NCBI GenBank assembly: GCA_016214035.1
Contig: JACRPF010000006.1
Span: forward strand, 62,001 to 126,000
Direction of reading: 5' to 3'
From: Spirochaetota bacterium
GTDB lineage: Bacteria; Spirochaetota; Brachyspiria; Brachyspirales; JACRPF01
DNA length: 64,000 nucleotides
Below, piece by piece: positions 50,700 to 59,456 of the stretch. Position numbers and translations under genes: made by a program. The notes under the pieces were generated by a model that saw nothing but the letters and a program-made list of their open reading frames with translations, made no database searches and was not told the origin of the DNA. Each line of letters starts with the position of its first letter. Position 1 is the first letter of the stretch.

Positions 50700-53105
50700 A
50701 TGAAACTGACCGCGACCCTCTGCGCCGTGATGACTGCGGCATGCATCACCGGAGCGCCGCTCTGCGGCATCACCTACCATGTAGCCGTGAACGGCAGCGA
50801 CGCGAATCCCGGCACAGCGCAGGCGCCGTTTCGCAGCATACAGAAAGGCGCCGATACCGCACAGCCGGGCGACACGGTGTTCGTCCATGAGGGTGTGTAT
50901 CGCGAGCGGGTCTCTCCGCCCCGCGGCGGCGAGTCTGACAGACCTATCGTCTATATGGCCGAACCGGGAAAGAACGTAGTCATCAAAGGATCCGATATCT
51001 GGAAACCGGCATGGGAGAATGACGGCAAGCTTCACTGCGCCGTTCCCGACGAAGCCATGTTCACCGACGACTGCTATCATGACGACAAAAATCCTTTCAG
51101 GGTTGAGATGTCATCAACGCCGTTCGGCCGCGACGGCCGCAGGGAATTCGAACGAAAATTTGTCACCGAGACGAGATTCAAGGACATCGTTTTCACGCTC
51201 GGGCAGGTGTACGTGAACGGCAGGATGTACCGTCAGGTGCCGCTGAAGAACGAAGCGAACGATGAGACCGGGACCTGGTGGTATGATCGCTCCAGCGGAA
51301 AATTATACGTGCATTTCGCCGGCAATCCGTCAACGAAAACCGTGGAGATCTTGACGCGCCGACGCGTCTTTGCACCGCATCGACGCGGACTCGGTTACAT
51401 CCACGTCATCGGCTTCGTGATGGAACACAGCGGCAATAATTACCCTACCAATTTCTGGGAAAAGGAACATCGCGAGTGGCAACAGGCGGGCATTCTCGGG
51501 ACGCGGTCGGGTCATCACTGGCGCATCGAACGCAATGTCTTCCGCCTCGGCATGGTGGGCATCGACGTGGGCTTTGAATCGCTCGCGGACCAATCCCGCG
51601 GCGACATCGAACGCGGCGAGAACGGAAAAAACAGCGAGGGCGCCGTGTTTCATGAGATCGTGAGCAATCACATCGTGGATATCTTCGGCCCGGGCACCGC
51701 CGGTTCAGATGCGCGGGGAATACGGTTCATCGGAAACATCATCGAACGGAATAATACGCTGGGGTTCGCCGGCATGAAGCGCTTCGAGACGGCAGGCATC
51801 AAGCTGCATCGACCGGACAATGCGCGCATCATCGGAAATCTTTTCAGGAGCAACGCCTGCGCCGGTCTCTGGCTTGATCAGGGCTCGGGCACCAACACGA
51901 TCATCGCACGGAACATCTTCATCGGCAACCGTCAGGGCTTCGACCTGGAGATAGGCAATATGTGCGCGGCGTCATGCCTCCTTGCATACAACGTCTTCAT
52001 CGGAAACACGCACGAGGCGGTGAGTTCACGCGAATCCGGCGGGCTTGTGGTCATGAACAACTTCATCGCCGGATCCGAATACGGATACCGTCAATCCGCT
52101 GATGTCAAACGCGATCACGGTAAAAAACCGCCGTGGTCGTGGACCGCGCTCGAACACTGGTGCTACGGCAACATCTTCACCGCCTGCGGTATAGCGGTCG
52201 CCATGCTGCCCCCGGGTTTCAGCAACCGCCCCGACCTCATCGACGGACGGCGGTTTGACGGTAACGTCTACGGCACTGCGGCCGGCATATTTAAGCTCGG
52301 CGGTGAGAAAGAATCAATCGGCTTCGATGTGTGGCGTGAAAAATGGAACGGATACAATAAGGGCAGTGATTGTGAAACGAAAAGCGCCGCGGGAGCGTCG
52401 ATTGACTATGCATACGACGATGCATCGATTACCCTGACCTTGCGCTATGATGCGCAACCCATGTCCGCAGTATATCATCATGAAAAAGTGACAGCAGAAG
52501 TGCTGGGCGGCGCGGAAGGAAATAGTGCCGGCCCGTTCCGCACGCTCACGCGCGGTGAAAACGTATTTCCGCTCTGGAAAGGAGTGCGCCCCCTGGCGGA
52601 ATATGAGCTCCCGTACGGGGGAAGCGAACTTGTTACGTCGCCCGATGACGCATTGCTCTTACCGTCGTTTAACCCGGATGCAGAACTCATCGTAAACGGC
52701 GGCTTCGCGGGGATGGACGGATGGACTGCGATGACCACCGGCGGCGCGAAGGCGTCGTTCAGTGCCGACAAGGTGCTCGCCGTGGTCACCGAGAAAGACG
52801 GCGGCAAGGAATGGGACATCCAGGTAAAGCAGGATAAGATACTCATTGAACGCGGAACGTACGTGTTCTCGTTCAAGGCGCGCGCCGACGCCCCGCGCAG
52901 GATGAAAGCAGCCGTCATCCAGGATGCACTCCCGCAGCCGCAATACTGCGGCATCGTGCCCGACATCACATCTGACTGGAAGGAGCATCGCGGTACATTT
53001 ACGATGAGCGTTCGGCAGACGAACGCACGTGTACAGCTCAGGTTCGCAACGTACGGCACCGCCGCGGTGCAGGTGAGAAACGTTTCGCTGAAACGGATAC
53101 GCTGA
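50700..53105 (+). CDS. Secreted right-handed parallel beta-helix protein (candidate polysaccharide lyase/hydrolase)
   Basis: An 801-residue secreted protein. After a signal peptide (MKLTATLCAVMTAACITGAPLCG) the segment YHVAVNGSDANPGTAQAPFRSIQKGADTAQPGDTVFVHEGVYRE is the typical start of pectate-lyase-like beta-helices (DUF1565/Beta_helix). Repeating short strands (RIIGNLFRSNACAGLWLDQG, TIIARNIFIGNRQGFDLEIGN, NVFIGNTHEAVSSRESGGLVVMNN) mark the coil turns over about residues 240-560. The last about 140 residues (LIVNGGFAGMDGWTAM...RNVSLKRI) resemble a CBM4/9 carbohydrate-binding domain. Catalytic residues are not identifiable by eye. AGGAG precedes ATG 50700. Fourth gene of the degradative operon. 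Confidence 0.78.
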   Translation: MKLTATLCAVMTAACITGAPLCGITYHVAVNGSDANPGTAQAPFRSIQKGADTAQPGDTVFVHEGVYRERVSPPRGGESDRPIVYMAEPGKNVVIKGSDIWKPAWENDGKLHCAVPDEAMFTDDCYHDDKNPFRVEMSSTPFGRDGRREFERKFVTETRFKDIVFTLGQVYVNGRMYRQVPLKNEANDETGTWWYDRSSGKLYVHFAGNPSTKTVEILTRRRVFAPHRRGLGYIHVIGFVMEHSGNNYPTNFWEKEHREWQQAGILGTRSGHHWRIERNVFRLGMVGIDVGFESLADQSRGDIERGENGKNSEGAVFHEIVSNHIVDIFGPGTAGSDARGIRFIGNIIERNNTLGFAGMKRFETAGIKLHRPDNARIIGNLFRSNACAGLWLDQGSGTNTIIARNIFIGNRQGFDLEIGNMCAASCLLAYNVFIGNTHEAVSSRESGGLVVMNNFIAGSEYGYRQSADVKRDHGKKPPWSWTALEHWCYGNIFTACGIAVAMLPPGFSNRPDLIDGRRFDGNVYGTAAGIFKLGGEKESIGFDVWREKWNGYNKGSDCETKSAAGASIDYAYDDASITLTLRYDAQPMSAVYHHEKVTAEVLGGAEGNSAGPFRTLTRGENVFPLWKGVRPLAEYELPYGGSELVTSPDDALLLPSFNPDAELIVNGGFAGMDGWTAMTTGGAKASFSADKVLAVVTEKDGGKEWDIQVKQDKILIERGTYVFSFKARADAPRRMKAAVIQDALPQPQYCGIVPDITSDWKEHRGTFTMSVRQTNARVQLRFATYGTAAVQVRNVSLKRIR

Positions 53106-53131
53106 GATATGTCCTGACCGGGAGGAACGAT

Positions 53132-55714
53132 ATGCATCGATTATATTTTTATGCGCTGCGGATCATGCTTGCCATCACTGTGTTCACGTTCGCGTCGGGT
53201 GCGGACATCGGCCGCACGGTCAAACAATGGAAAACAAAGGAGAACGCGGCGATCTCCTTTGCTGGCGATGCCGATCCCGCGCGCGGCGAAATAGTCTCCA
53301 TTTCCGCAGACTGCACGAAAACGGACTATTCGTGGGCGCGATGTGATATCGAAGGCATCGACTCCGGCACCGCGAATGCGCTCCGTTTCTACGCGCGGGC
53401 GTCAGCGCCGCTCCCGCTCGGGGTAACGCTCATCATCCGTGACGGGAAGAACGAGATAAAATACCGCGCCGAGACAACGCTCACTGAAGCATGGAAGGAA
53501 TGCGAAGTACCCTTTGCTGCCTGTAAAAAAGACGGCATGCCGCCATCCGCCGCGGACTTGAAACGGGTCAGCGGCATCATGTTCTCATTCGCAAAAAAAG
53601 GGGATAAATTTATGGTTCTGTTCGATGATCTGACGCTCGTTGCCTCCGACGGAAAGCCGGGCGACACGGCATCTGTACCGGCGTCATCCCACGCACTCCC
53701 CGCACACCCGCGGCTCCTGTTCAATGCTCAAGGAATCGTCTCGTTAAAGGATAAGATCACGCGTCCGCAGTGGACCGATGCCTGGAAAGAGTACCGCGCA
53801 TCAGTGGACCAGATGCTCGCCGAACCATTCGGCCTGCCGCCCCGCGGCGGGAACTGGAGCCACAATTATGTCTGCCCCGAGCACGGTGCACGGCTTAAGC
53901 GCGGAAAAAAGACCGGCGACTGGGAATGGGAACACAGCTGTCCCGCGGGAAACCACATACTTACCGGTAATCCCGCAAAGGCGAACCTTGATTTTGACGG
54001 CAATGTGATAGCCGAAATCCACAGCAAAAATGCGGGACAGGCGCTGCGTATGGGTGTGATTTTTCAGCTCACCGGTGATGCGGCATGTGCCGCACGCGCA
54101 AAGGAGATCCTGATCGCATATGCGAAGCAGTATCGCCGGTATGAACTGCACAGCAACAACGGAAAAAAAGGGTCCGGCGCCCGTGTTCATTCCCAATCGC
54201 TCACCGAGGCGTCATGGCTCATCGACATACTGCAGGGCGCCGATCTAGTCTGGCAGACGCTGACCGAAACGGAACGGGGCGCGGTGGAGAACGATCTGAT
54301 ACGCGCCGCACTGAACGATGTAATACTGAAGTCAAAGCTCGGCATCCACAACATACAATGCCGTCTCAACAGCGCCATAGGGCTTTCCGGCTTCCTGCTC
54401 GGCGACGGCGCACTCATCGCCCGGGCCATCGACGATCCGGAAATAGGGTATCGCGCGCAGATGGCAAAAGGCGTTCAGTCCGACGGCGTCTGGCGCGAGG
54501 GTGCGTGGGGATATCATTTCTTCACCATCGAAGGGCTCTGGCCGCTCGTTGAAGCGGCAAAGAACTGCGGCATCGATCTGTACGGGAAGGATTTCAATTC
54601 GATGTTCGACGCGCCCATCATACTTGCCTCCCCCACGTTCTGGCTTCCCGCGTTCAACGACAGCGGCGAGGTGCGCGTTTCCGCCAATGCGGGAATCTAT
54701 GAGATAGGCTATGCGCGGTATAAAAATCCGCAGTACGCGTCCATCATCGCCGAAAGCACCCGGAAAGGACCGCTTGCGCTTTACTTCGGAACGGACGATC
54801 TGTCGAAAGAGAAAATACCCGCACCCGGCAGCCGCACCGCGAAGGAATCCGGCTATGCGATACTTGAAAAAGGCGCCGGCAGCAACGCAACATGGTTCTG
54901 TCTCAAATACGGTCCGCACGGGGGCGGGCACGGACATCCGGACAAGCTGAACTTTGTCCTCTATGCGCGCGGCATGCTTGCAGCCATGGATCCCGGCACA
55001 CGGGCATACGGATCGCCAATCCATGACGGCTGGGACAAAACGACATTCGCGCATAACACGCTCACCGTCGATCAGGCGTCGCAGGCCGAATCAACCGGAT
55101 CACTGCTCGCATTCGGAAAGGACGGCGACATCGACTACGCCGTTGCCGATGCGGGACCGATTTATAAAGGTGTACGTTTCGTCCGGGCTGCGGCGCTTGT
55201 ATCCGAACAGTGCATTCTCATAGTAGATCTCGTTGATGCGGCCGAACCGCACACGCTGGACATCGTCTATCATCAGCGCGGCATATGGAAAAACAAGCCT
55301 GACGGAACATCATGGACAGTTCCCGGAGATAAGGGATACCGTTATCTCAAAGACGCCGTGAGCAGCACCGTCAGCGATGCTTTCTCGGGGACGATCACCG
55401 TGGCGGATAATCTCACGACGGCATTAAGCGTTCATGCAGGCGAACCTACGGAGATCATCACCGCAACCGGCGTCGGCAACAGCACTGAAGACCGCATACC
55501 GCTTATGATAATGCGGCGTAAAGCCGGACGTACGGCATTCGTCTGGGCTGTTACACTCGACGGTGTTCCTGCAACGGTATCGTCTGAACCGATTCCCGGG
55601 GTGTTCGGAGCAAAGGTGTCAGTCACGCATGGCGGAAAGACCGCGGCCATCGTGGTGAATCCCGACGGAGTCGCGGTGCAGGGCAGCACCAACCGCTGCT
55701 TTGCTGTGCACTAA
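53132..55714 (+). CDS. Secreted heparinase II/III-type polysaccharide lyase
   Basis: An 860-residue secreted protein. A signal peptide (to about residue 24) leads into a beta-sandwich, carbohydrate-binding-like domain (about 30-180). An alpha/alpha-toroid domain follows (about 200-530: LTEASWLIDILQGADLVWQTL, NIQCRLNSAIGLSGFLLGD). Then comes the signature KYGPHGGGHGHPDKLNFVLYARG, with H600 and H602, of the heparinase II/III C-terminal domain. A long all-beta tail completes the fold. The closest architecture is that of oligo-alginate and heparinoid lyases (PL12/15/17/21-like) that break uronic acid linkages by beta-elimination. GGGAGG precedes ATG 53132. It is last in the operon and suggests a uronate-containing substrate. 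Confidence 0.82.
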   Translation: MHRLYFYALRIMLAITVFTFASGADIGRTVKQWKTKENAAISFAGDADPARGEIVSISADCTKTDYSWARCDIEGIDSGTANALRFYARASAPLPLGVTLIIRDGKNEIKYRAETTLTEAWKECEVPFAACKKDGMPPSAADLKRVSGIMFSFAKKGDKFMVLFDDLTLVASDGKPGDTASVPASSHALPAHPRLLFNAQGIVSLKDKITRPQWTDAWKEYRASVDQMLAEPFGLPPRGGNWSHNYVCPEHGARLKRGKKTGDWEWEHSCPAGNHILTGNPAKANLDFDGNVIAEIHSKNAGQALRMGVIFQLTGDAACAARAKEILIAYAKQYRRYELHSNNGKKGSGARVHSQSLTEASWLIDILQGADLVWQTLTETERGAVENDLIRAALNDVILKSKLGIHNIQCRLNSAIGLSGFLLGDGALIARAIDDPEIGYRAQMAKGVQSDGVWREGAWGYHFFTIEGLWPLVEAAKNCGIDLYGKDFNSMFDAPIILASPTFWLPAFNDSGEVRVSANAGIYEIGYARYKNPQYASIIAESTRKGPLALYFGTDDLSKEKIPAPGSRTAKESGYAILEKGAGSNATWFCLKYGPHGGGHGHPDKLNFVLYARGMLAAMDPGTRAYGSPIHDGWDKTTFAHNTLTVDQASQAESTGSLLAFGKDGDIDYAVADAGPIYKGVRFVRAAALVSEQCILIVDLVDAAEPHTLDIVYHQRGIWKNKPDGTSWTVPGDKGYRYLKDAVSSTVSDAFSGTITVADNLTTALSVHAGEPTEIITATGVGNSTEDRIPLMIMRRKAGRTAFVWAVTLDGVPATVSSEPIPGVFGAKVSVTHGGKTAAIVVNPDGVAVQGSTNRCFAVH

Positions 55715-55782
55715 GCACGCACGGGAATAACTGCCATCTTCATGTTTCAACGATACTGCCGCGAGATGATACGCCTATCGCA

Positions 55783-56640
55783 TTATGCTTCAGATGTCTC
55801 TGCGTTATATAATTCCTTCCACCGGCTTGGAGAAACACCGGCATACCGTTTAAAAGCCGCCGAGAAAGCGAACATGTTTGCGTAGCCGGTCCGGTACGCC
55901 ACCTCATCCATCTTCATATCGGTGATTGTCATAAGCGTTTTGGCATGCTCCATCCGCAAGTGTGTCAGTTTTTTCATGGGACTTGCCTTTGTTTCATCTG
56001 CACAGATACGCCGCAGATGGGTGGGACTTACTCCGGCCAGCTCCGCAAGTGATTCCGTATCCCAGTCCCTGTCGAGCTGACTTATGACCTTCCGCCACAG
56101 CGGCTCAAGTCGTCCCGAAACACCCTTGTCAAAAAGCAGTTCATCGAGCCACGAGGTGATGAGCTCTACGCAGGCGTGTTCAATTTTTATCGGCACGTTC
56201 TGTCTGCCCATGCCCTTCCAGCAGAGTTCACGCACGGCTCCTGCAGCGGCGATGGAATCCGACGTCAGCCGTTGCGGATTCTGAAGCATGCTGCTTTTTG
56301 CATAGCGGGAATCATCGGTAAAGAATATCCAGAAAAAGCTGAACGGTTTTCCGTTAACGCTTCTGGCAGCGTGTGCATGCGCCTTCGGCTGACAGACAAC
56401 CATGCCGGGAATGAACGGCGACCATGTCCCTCCGCAGTAGACCTCACCCGCTCCGGCATAACATGCGGCGATATGATGCACTGACGGATTCGTGCGCGCC
56501 GAATAATACCCTTTGCCGGGATTTCCGAAACCCGCATGCTCGATACCGGCCGCCATGAGCGCCCGGCAGTCGTTCGAACTCCGGGTGAACTGGCGGGTGC
56601 CGATGCCAAGCATGTTCGTTTCGCGTATGTCTTTGTTCAT
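55783..56640 (-). CDS. AraC-family transcriptional regulator
   Basis: A 285-residue regulator with a cupin-type sensor domain (about 30-150: NPSVHHIAACYAGAGEVYCGG, FIPGMVVCQPKAHAHAA) and a C-terminal double helix-turn-helix (about 185-280: LAELAGVSPTHLRRICADETKASPMKKLTHLRMEHAKTL, MDEVAYRTGYANMFAFSAAFKRYAGVSPSRWKELY). It converges on the five-gene operon and diverges from the glycosidase at 56729, so it probably controls one or both. ATG 56640 has only a weak GGA upstream; Met 10 is an alternative start. Confidence 0.88.
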   Translation of the reverse strand: MNKDIRETNMLGIGTRQFTRSSNDCRALMAAGIEHAGFGNPGKGYYSARTNPSVHHIAACYAGAGEVYCGGTWSPFIPGMVVCQPKAHAHAARSVNGKPFSFFWIFFTDDSRYAKSSMLQNPQRLTSDSIAAAGAVRELCWKGMGRQNVPIKIEHACVELITSWLDELLFDKGVSGRLEPLWRKVISQLDRDWDTESLAELAGVSPTHLRRICADETKASPMKKLTHLRMEHAKTLMTITDMKMDEVAYRTGYANMFAFSAAFKRYAGVSPSRWKELYNAETSEA

Positions 56641-56728
56641 ATCAGATATTCCAATAGCGTCATGTCTATCTTATATATAAACCATGAAATTGACAACGCT
56701 GAATGAAACCGCCCGTAAGGATACCGGA

Positions 56729-58735
56729 ATGAAAACGGATACATCATCACCAAAGCTCACCCAGCGCCAAACCGTGCTCAGGGCTATGGAACTTCGTCCT
56801 GCTGATCCATGGCCGCGCGGAACAGGTCATGTCCCGCTGGGAATACCCGGAAGTCCGATTGCGCAGAAAGGATATCATGAACCCGGCGGAAGTTTCAGTC
56901 CGGCTCCGGGCAGTTTCGGCATATCAGTCTGGGTCATCGGGAATGACGGAAAGCGTATAGCCACAAGTGACGATATCCCGCTTGAGGAAATCACGCAGCG
57001 GTATGTCTGGACCGATTCCAGCCCGATGCCGTCGCTGGTTACGGAAACACCATATTACAAATGCACATGGTCGCTTGATGCAGGACGATGGACATTCGAA
57101 CTTGAAAAGCGCGCTGCAGATAATTCGATTGCGATACTGATTCGCAGTGTCGGACCTACCGGTGGGCCGGTGGAATCACTTCATACTGATGAACGACAGA
57201 TCATCATCAATCACCGCTGGGTGGTTTCCTTGGAACAATCAGTCTGCCGGGTGTATCTTGGCGATGAAGAGACACCTGGGTGGCAGACCGCAATGAATCA
57301 GCTTAGTGAATGGACAGGCGCAAACGGCTGGGGATATGCGCGGCTGATACTATCTGCGGATGCTTCACGTCTCACATTGACCGTGCGCGATACCGCACCG
57401 CAGTTCAGAAGTCCGCTGACGTTCAGCACGGTGAAAACCGCCATTGAGCTTGATATCCCCGATAAAAAATTCGCCGCATCACTCAACGCGCAGGCGGCCA
57501 ATCTCATGATGGGTTTTATCGGTAAGCAGACATGTCCCGGCGAGCCGATCAACTACCCGCTGGCGTGGGAACGTGACGGCGCTTATTCGGTCGTCGCAAT
57601 GGCGCGATGCGGACAGATGCGTGTGGCCATGGACCTTGCCGAGTACTTCGCCGAGAACGATTTTTTCGGCGGATTCGGCGCTGAGGGCGACGCTCCCGGT
57701 TCAACGATAAACGCGATTGTCACGGTTGCTATTCTTTCCGGCGATCGCGATTTTCAGGAACGGATGTGGCCGCATGTACAGCGTAAGACCCGGCTCATCG
57801 CCGAAATGCTCGACGCGAAAAAACCACTCTATAAACCGTGGATAGGACCCATCGTTCCCGCTCATATCGAAAAGGATTGCATTCCCGTCATCTGTCAACC
57901 GGAAAAAGACGGACTGATCATCGGTTCAATGGATCTGCATTATCCGGCACTCTATATCAACGCGTTTTCGTATCGGGGGCTCATGCAGGCAAAGCGACTT
58001 GCCGATGTCCTTGGTAAGCCGAAGGAAGCCGATGAGTTCACACAGCTTGCCCAAAAAATAAGAAACGCGTGGCTTGCACATTTTGAGGATAAGGAATACT
58101 ACAACGAGCGCACCTTCATGTCCGCCCTCTGGCCCACCTGGGTCATCGATACTGATTTTGCGCCGTTCCAAAATGCTATCGCATCACGATGGGAAAAGAT
58201 ACAGAAGCACGGCACATACCCTACCCGTCCGCTCTGGACGTACTTCACCGCCGCCGAAGCTCACCAGTGGCTATTTATCGACAGGCCTGATTACGTATGG
58301 AAAACCCTGGAATATTTTTTCAGGAATCAATGTTCACCGGGACTGTTTACCTATTGGGAAGGTAAAGGCGAGGAAAACTCCTTCGGCGGATATGAAAACA
58401 TCCGTGGCTGGGTTAATCCGCCGCACGTGACACCGCATTACTGGACGGCCGCTGAGATGCTGCTCCTGCAGATCGACATGCTCACGTATGTGAATGAAGC
58501 CGGAGACGAACCCGTGCTCGTCATCGGCGGCGGGGTTCCGTCAAGCTGGCTGAAGCACACGCTCACGGTGAACGGCGTAAATACCAGTGTCGGTAAAGTT
58601 GATTGGATGTATCGCAACAACAGAATTGATGTTCGCATCCATGGGACAAAGAAATGCCGCGTACGGGCCGGTACCGGATTCAGCGAGTTTACGGAAATCC
58701 ATGTAACCATGTGTTCCCCTATACCATCGAACTGA
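56729..58735 (+). CDS. Cytoplasmic six-hairpin-type glycosidase
   Basis: A 668-residue protein without a signal peptide. Start ATG 56729 has AAGGA 7 nt upstream; an earlier ATG at 56684 has no such site. The N-terminal about 230 residues are strand-rich. The C-terminal about 420 residues have the rhythm of an (alpha/alpha)6 barrel as in GH15/63/78/106-like enzymes: ANLMMGFIGKQTCPGEPINYPLAWERDGAYSVVAMARCGQ, LYINAFSYRGLMQAKRLADVLGKPKEADEFTQLAQKIRNAWL, NPPHVTPHYWTAAEMLLLQIDML. The acid in LAWERDG is a catalytic candidate. Cytoplasmic location suggests it acts on imported oligosaccharides. The AraC gene diverges from it. Confidence 0.75.
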   Translation: MKTDTSSPKLTQRQTVLRAMELRPADPWPRGTGHVPLGIPGSPIAQKGYHEPGGSFSPAPGSFGISVWVIGNDGKRIATSDDIPLEEITQRYVWTDSSPMPSLVTETPYYKCTWSLDAGRWTFELEKRAADNSIAILIRSVGPTGGPVESLHTDERQIIINHRWVVSLEQSVCRVYLGDEETPGWQTAMNQLSEWTGANGWGYARLILSADASRLTLTVRDTAPQFRSPLTFSTVKTAIELDIPDKKFAASLNAQAANLMMGFIGKQTCPGEPINYPLAWERDGAYSVVAMARCGQMRVAMDLAEYFAENDFFGGFGAEGDAPGSTINAIVTVAILSGDRDFQERMWPHVQRKTRLIAEMLDAKKPLYKPWIGPIVPAHIEKDCIPVICQPEKDGLIIGSMDLHYPALYINAFSYRGLMQAKRLADVLGKPKEADEFTQLAQKIRNAWLAHFEDKEYYNERTFMSALWPTWVIDTDFAPFQNAIASRWEKIQKHGTYPTRPLWTYFTAAEAHQWLFIDRPDYVWKTLEYFFRNQCSPGLFTYWEGKGEENSFGGYENIRGWVNPPHVTPHYWTAAEMLLLQIDMLTYVNEAGDEPVLVIGGGVPSSWLKHTLTVNGVNTSVGKVDWMYRNNRIDVRIHGTKKCRVRAGTGFSEFTEIHVTMCSPIPSN

Positions 58736-58781
58736 TTATACTCACAGGCGTTAATCGATATCGCCGTACGTGCAACGCGTC

Positions 58782-58809
58782 TTGACGTTGCGGCGTATAC
58801 CGTTATACT
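58782..58809 (+). promoter_or_regulatory. Promoter of the YbaK gene, with dyad over the -35
   Basis: TTGACG (58782-58787), 16-nt spacer, TATACT (58804-58809). A dyad GCAACG (58772-58777) / CGTTGC (58786-58791) overlaps the -35, suggesting a repressor site. The leader is about 50 nt with no strong Shine-Dalgarno. Confidence 0.55.
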
Positions 58810-58866
58810 GCCATACGTTCACCGAGAATACAATCCATCGCTGATTCGGACATAGGCGCGGCACAC

Positions 58867-59361
58867 ATGACAAAAACCAACGCAGCCCGGTTTCTTGATA
58901 CGCTGGGCATACATTATGAACTCATTGAATATCATGTACATGAAACGGACCTGAGTGCCATCGCCATTGCCGCATCGCTGGGGCAGAATATCGATCAGGT
59001 ATTCAAGACGCTGGTACTTTTCGGCGATAAGACAGGCGTTATCGTGTGCATAATACCGGGCAAAGAAGAGGTTGACCTGAAAAAAGCGGCGAAAATATCC
59101 GGCAATAAGAATGCCGAAATGGTTCCAGTGAAGGAGCTCTTCGACCTCACCGGCTATATCCGCGGTGGCTGTTCACCGCTCGGTATGAAGAAGAAATATC
59201 CGACCTATATCGATGAAACCTGCATACTCTATGATTTCATTTTCATCAGCGCCGGTATCCGCGGCATGCAGTTGAAGATGAATCCGAGTGACATCATCTC
59301 CAGCGCGTCGTGCACGACAGCCGATCTTGTCATGCAGAACCGCACTAACGCCACTGGCTGA
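58867..59361 (+). CDS. ybaK: Cys-tRNA(Pro)/Cys-tRNA(Cys) deacylase YbaK-like
   Basis: A 164-residue protein of the YbaK/EbsC family, which hydrolyses mischarged Cys-tRNA(Pro) in trans. The family core is clear: LGIHYELIEYHVHETDLSAIAIAASLGQNIDQVFKTLVLFG, then VCIIPGKEEVDLKKAAKISGNKNAEMVPVKELFDLTGYIRGGCSPLGMKKKYPTYID, with the conserved Lys in VFKTLV and the GGCSP loop. It is a housekeeping gene inserted in the degradative region, with its own promoter. The gap to the next gene holds two dyads (59367-59433). Confidence 0.93.
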   Translation: MTKTNAARFLDTLGIHYELIEYHVHETDLSAIAIAASLGQNIDQVFKTLVLFGDKTGVIVCIIPGKEEVDLKKAAKISGNKNAEMVPVKELFDLTGYIRGGCSPLGMKKKYPTYIDETCILYDFIFISAGIRGMQLKMNPSDIISSASCTTADLVMQNRTNATG

Positions 59362-59366
59362 TATTA

Positions 59367-59399
59367 ATATTGCCATCATTACTTGAATAATGACAATAT
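59367..59399. terminator. Hairpin after ybaK
   Basis: Imperfect inverted repeat: arms 59367-59380 and 59386-59399, 12 of 14 paired with a 5-nt loop. It is AT-rich and lacks a U-tract, so it may be a weak terminator or an operator; I cannot decide. Confidence 0.45.
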
Positions 59400-59419
59400 A
59401 GTCCAAGTCTATGCCTAAC

Positions 59420-59433
59420 ATAGTAGCTACTAT
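59420..59433. promoter_or_regulatory. 14-bp perfect palindrome at the promoter of the 801-residue protein
   Basis: ATAGTAGCTACTAT overlaps the start of a TATACT -10 box (59431-59436). It is placed to act as a repressor site. No good -35 is visible. Confidence 0.5.
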
Positions 59434-59456
59434 ACTGTAACGTGAGGAACATCACC

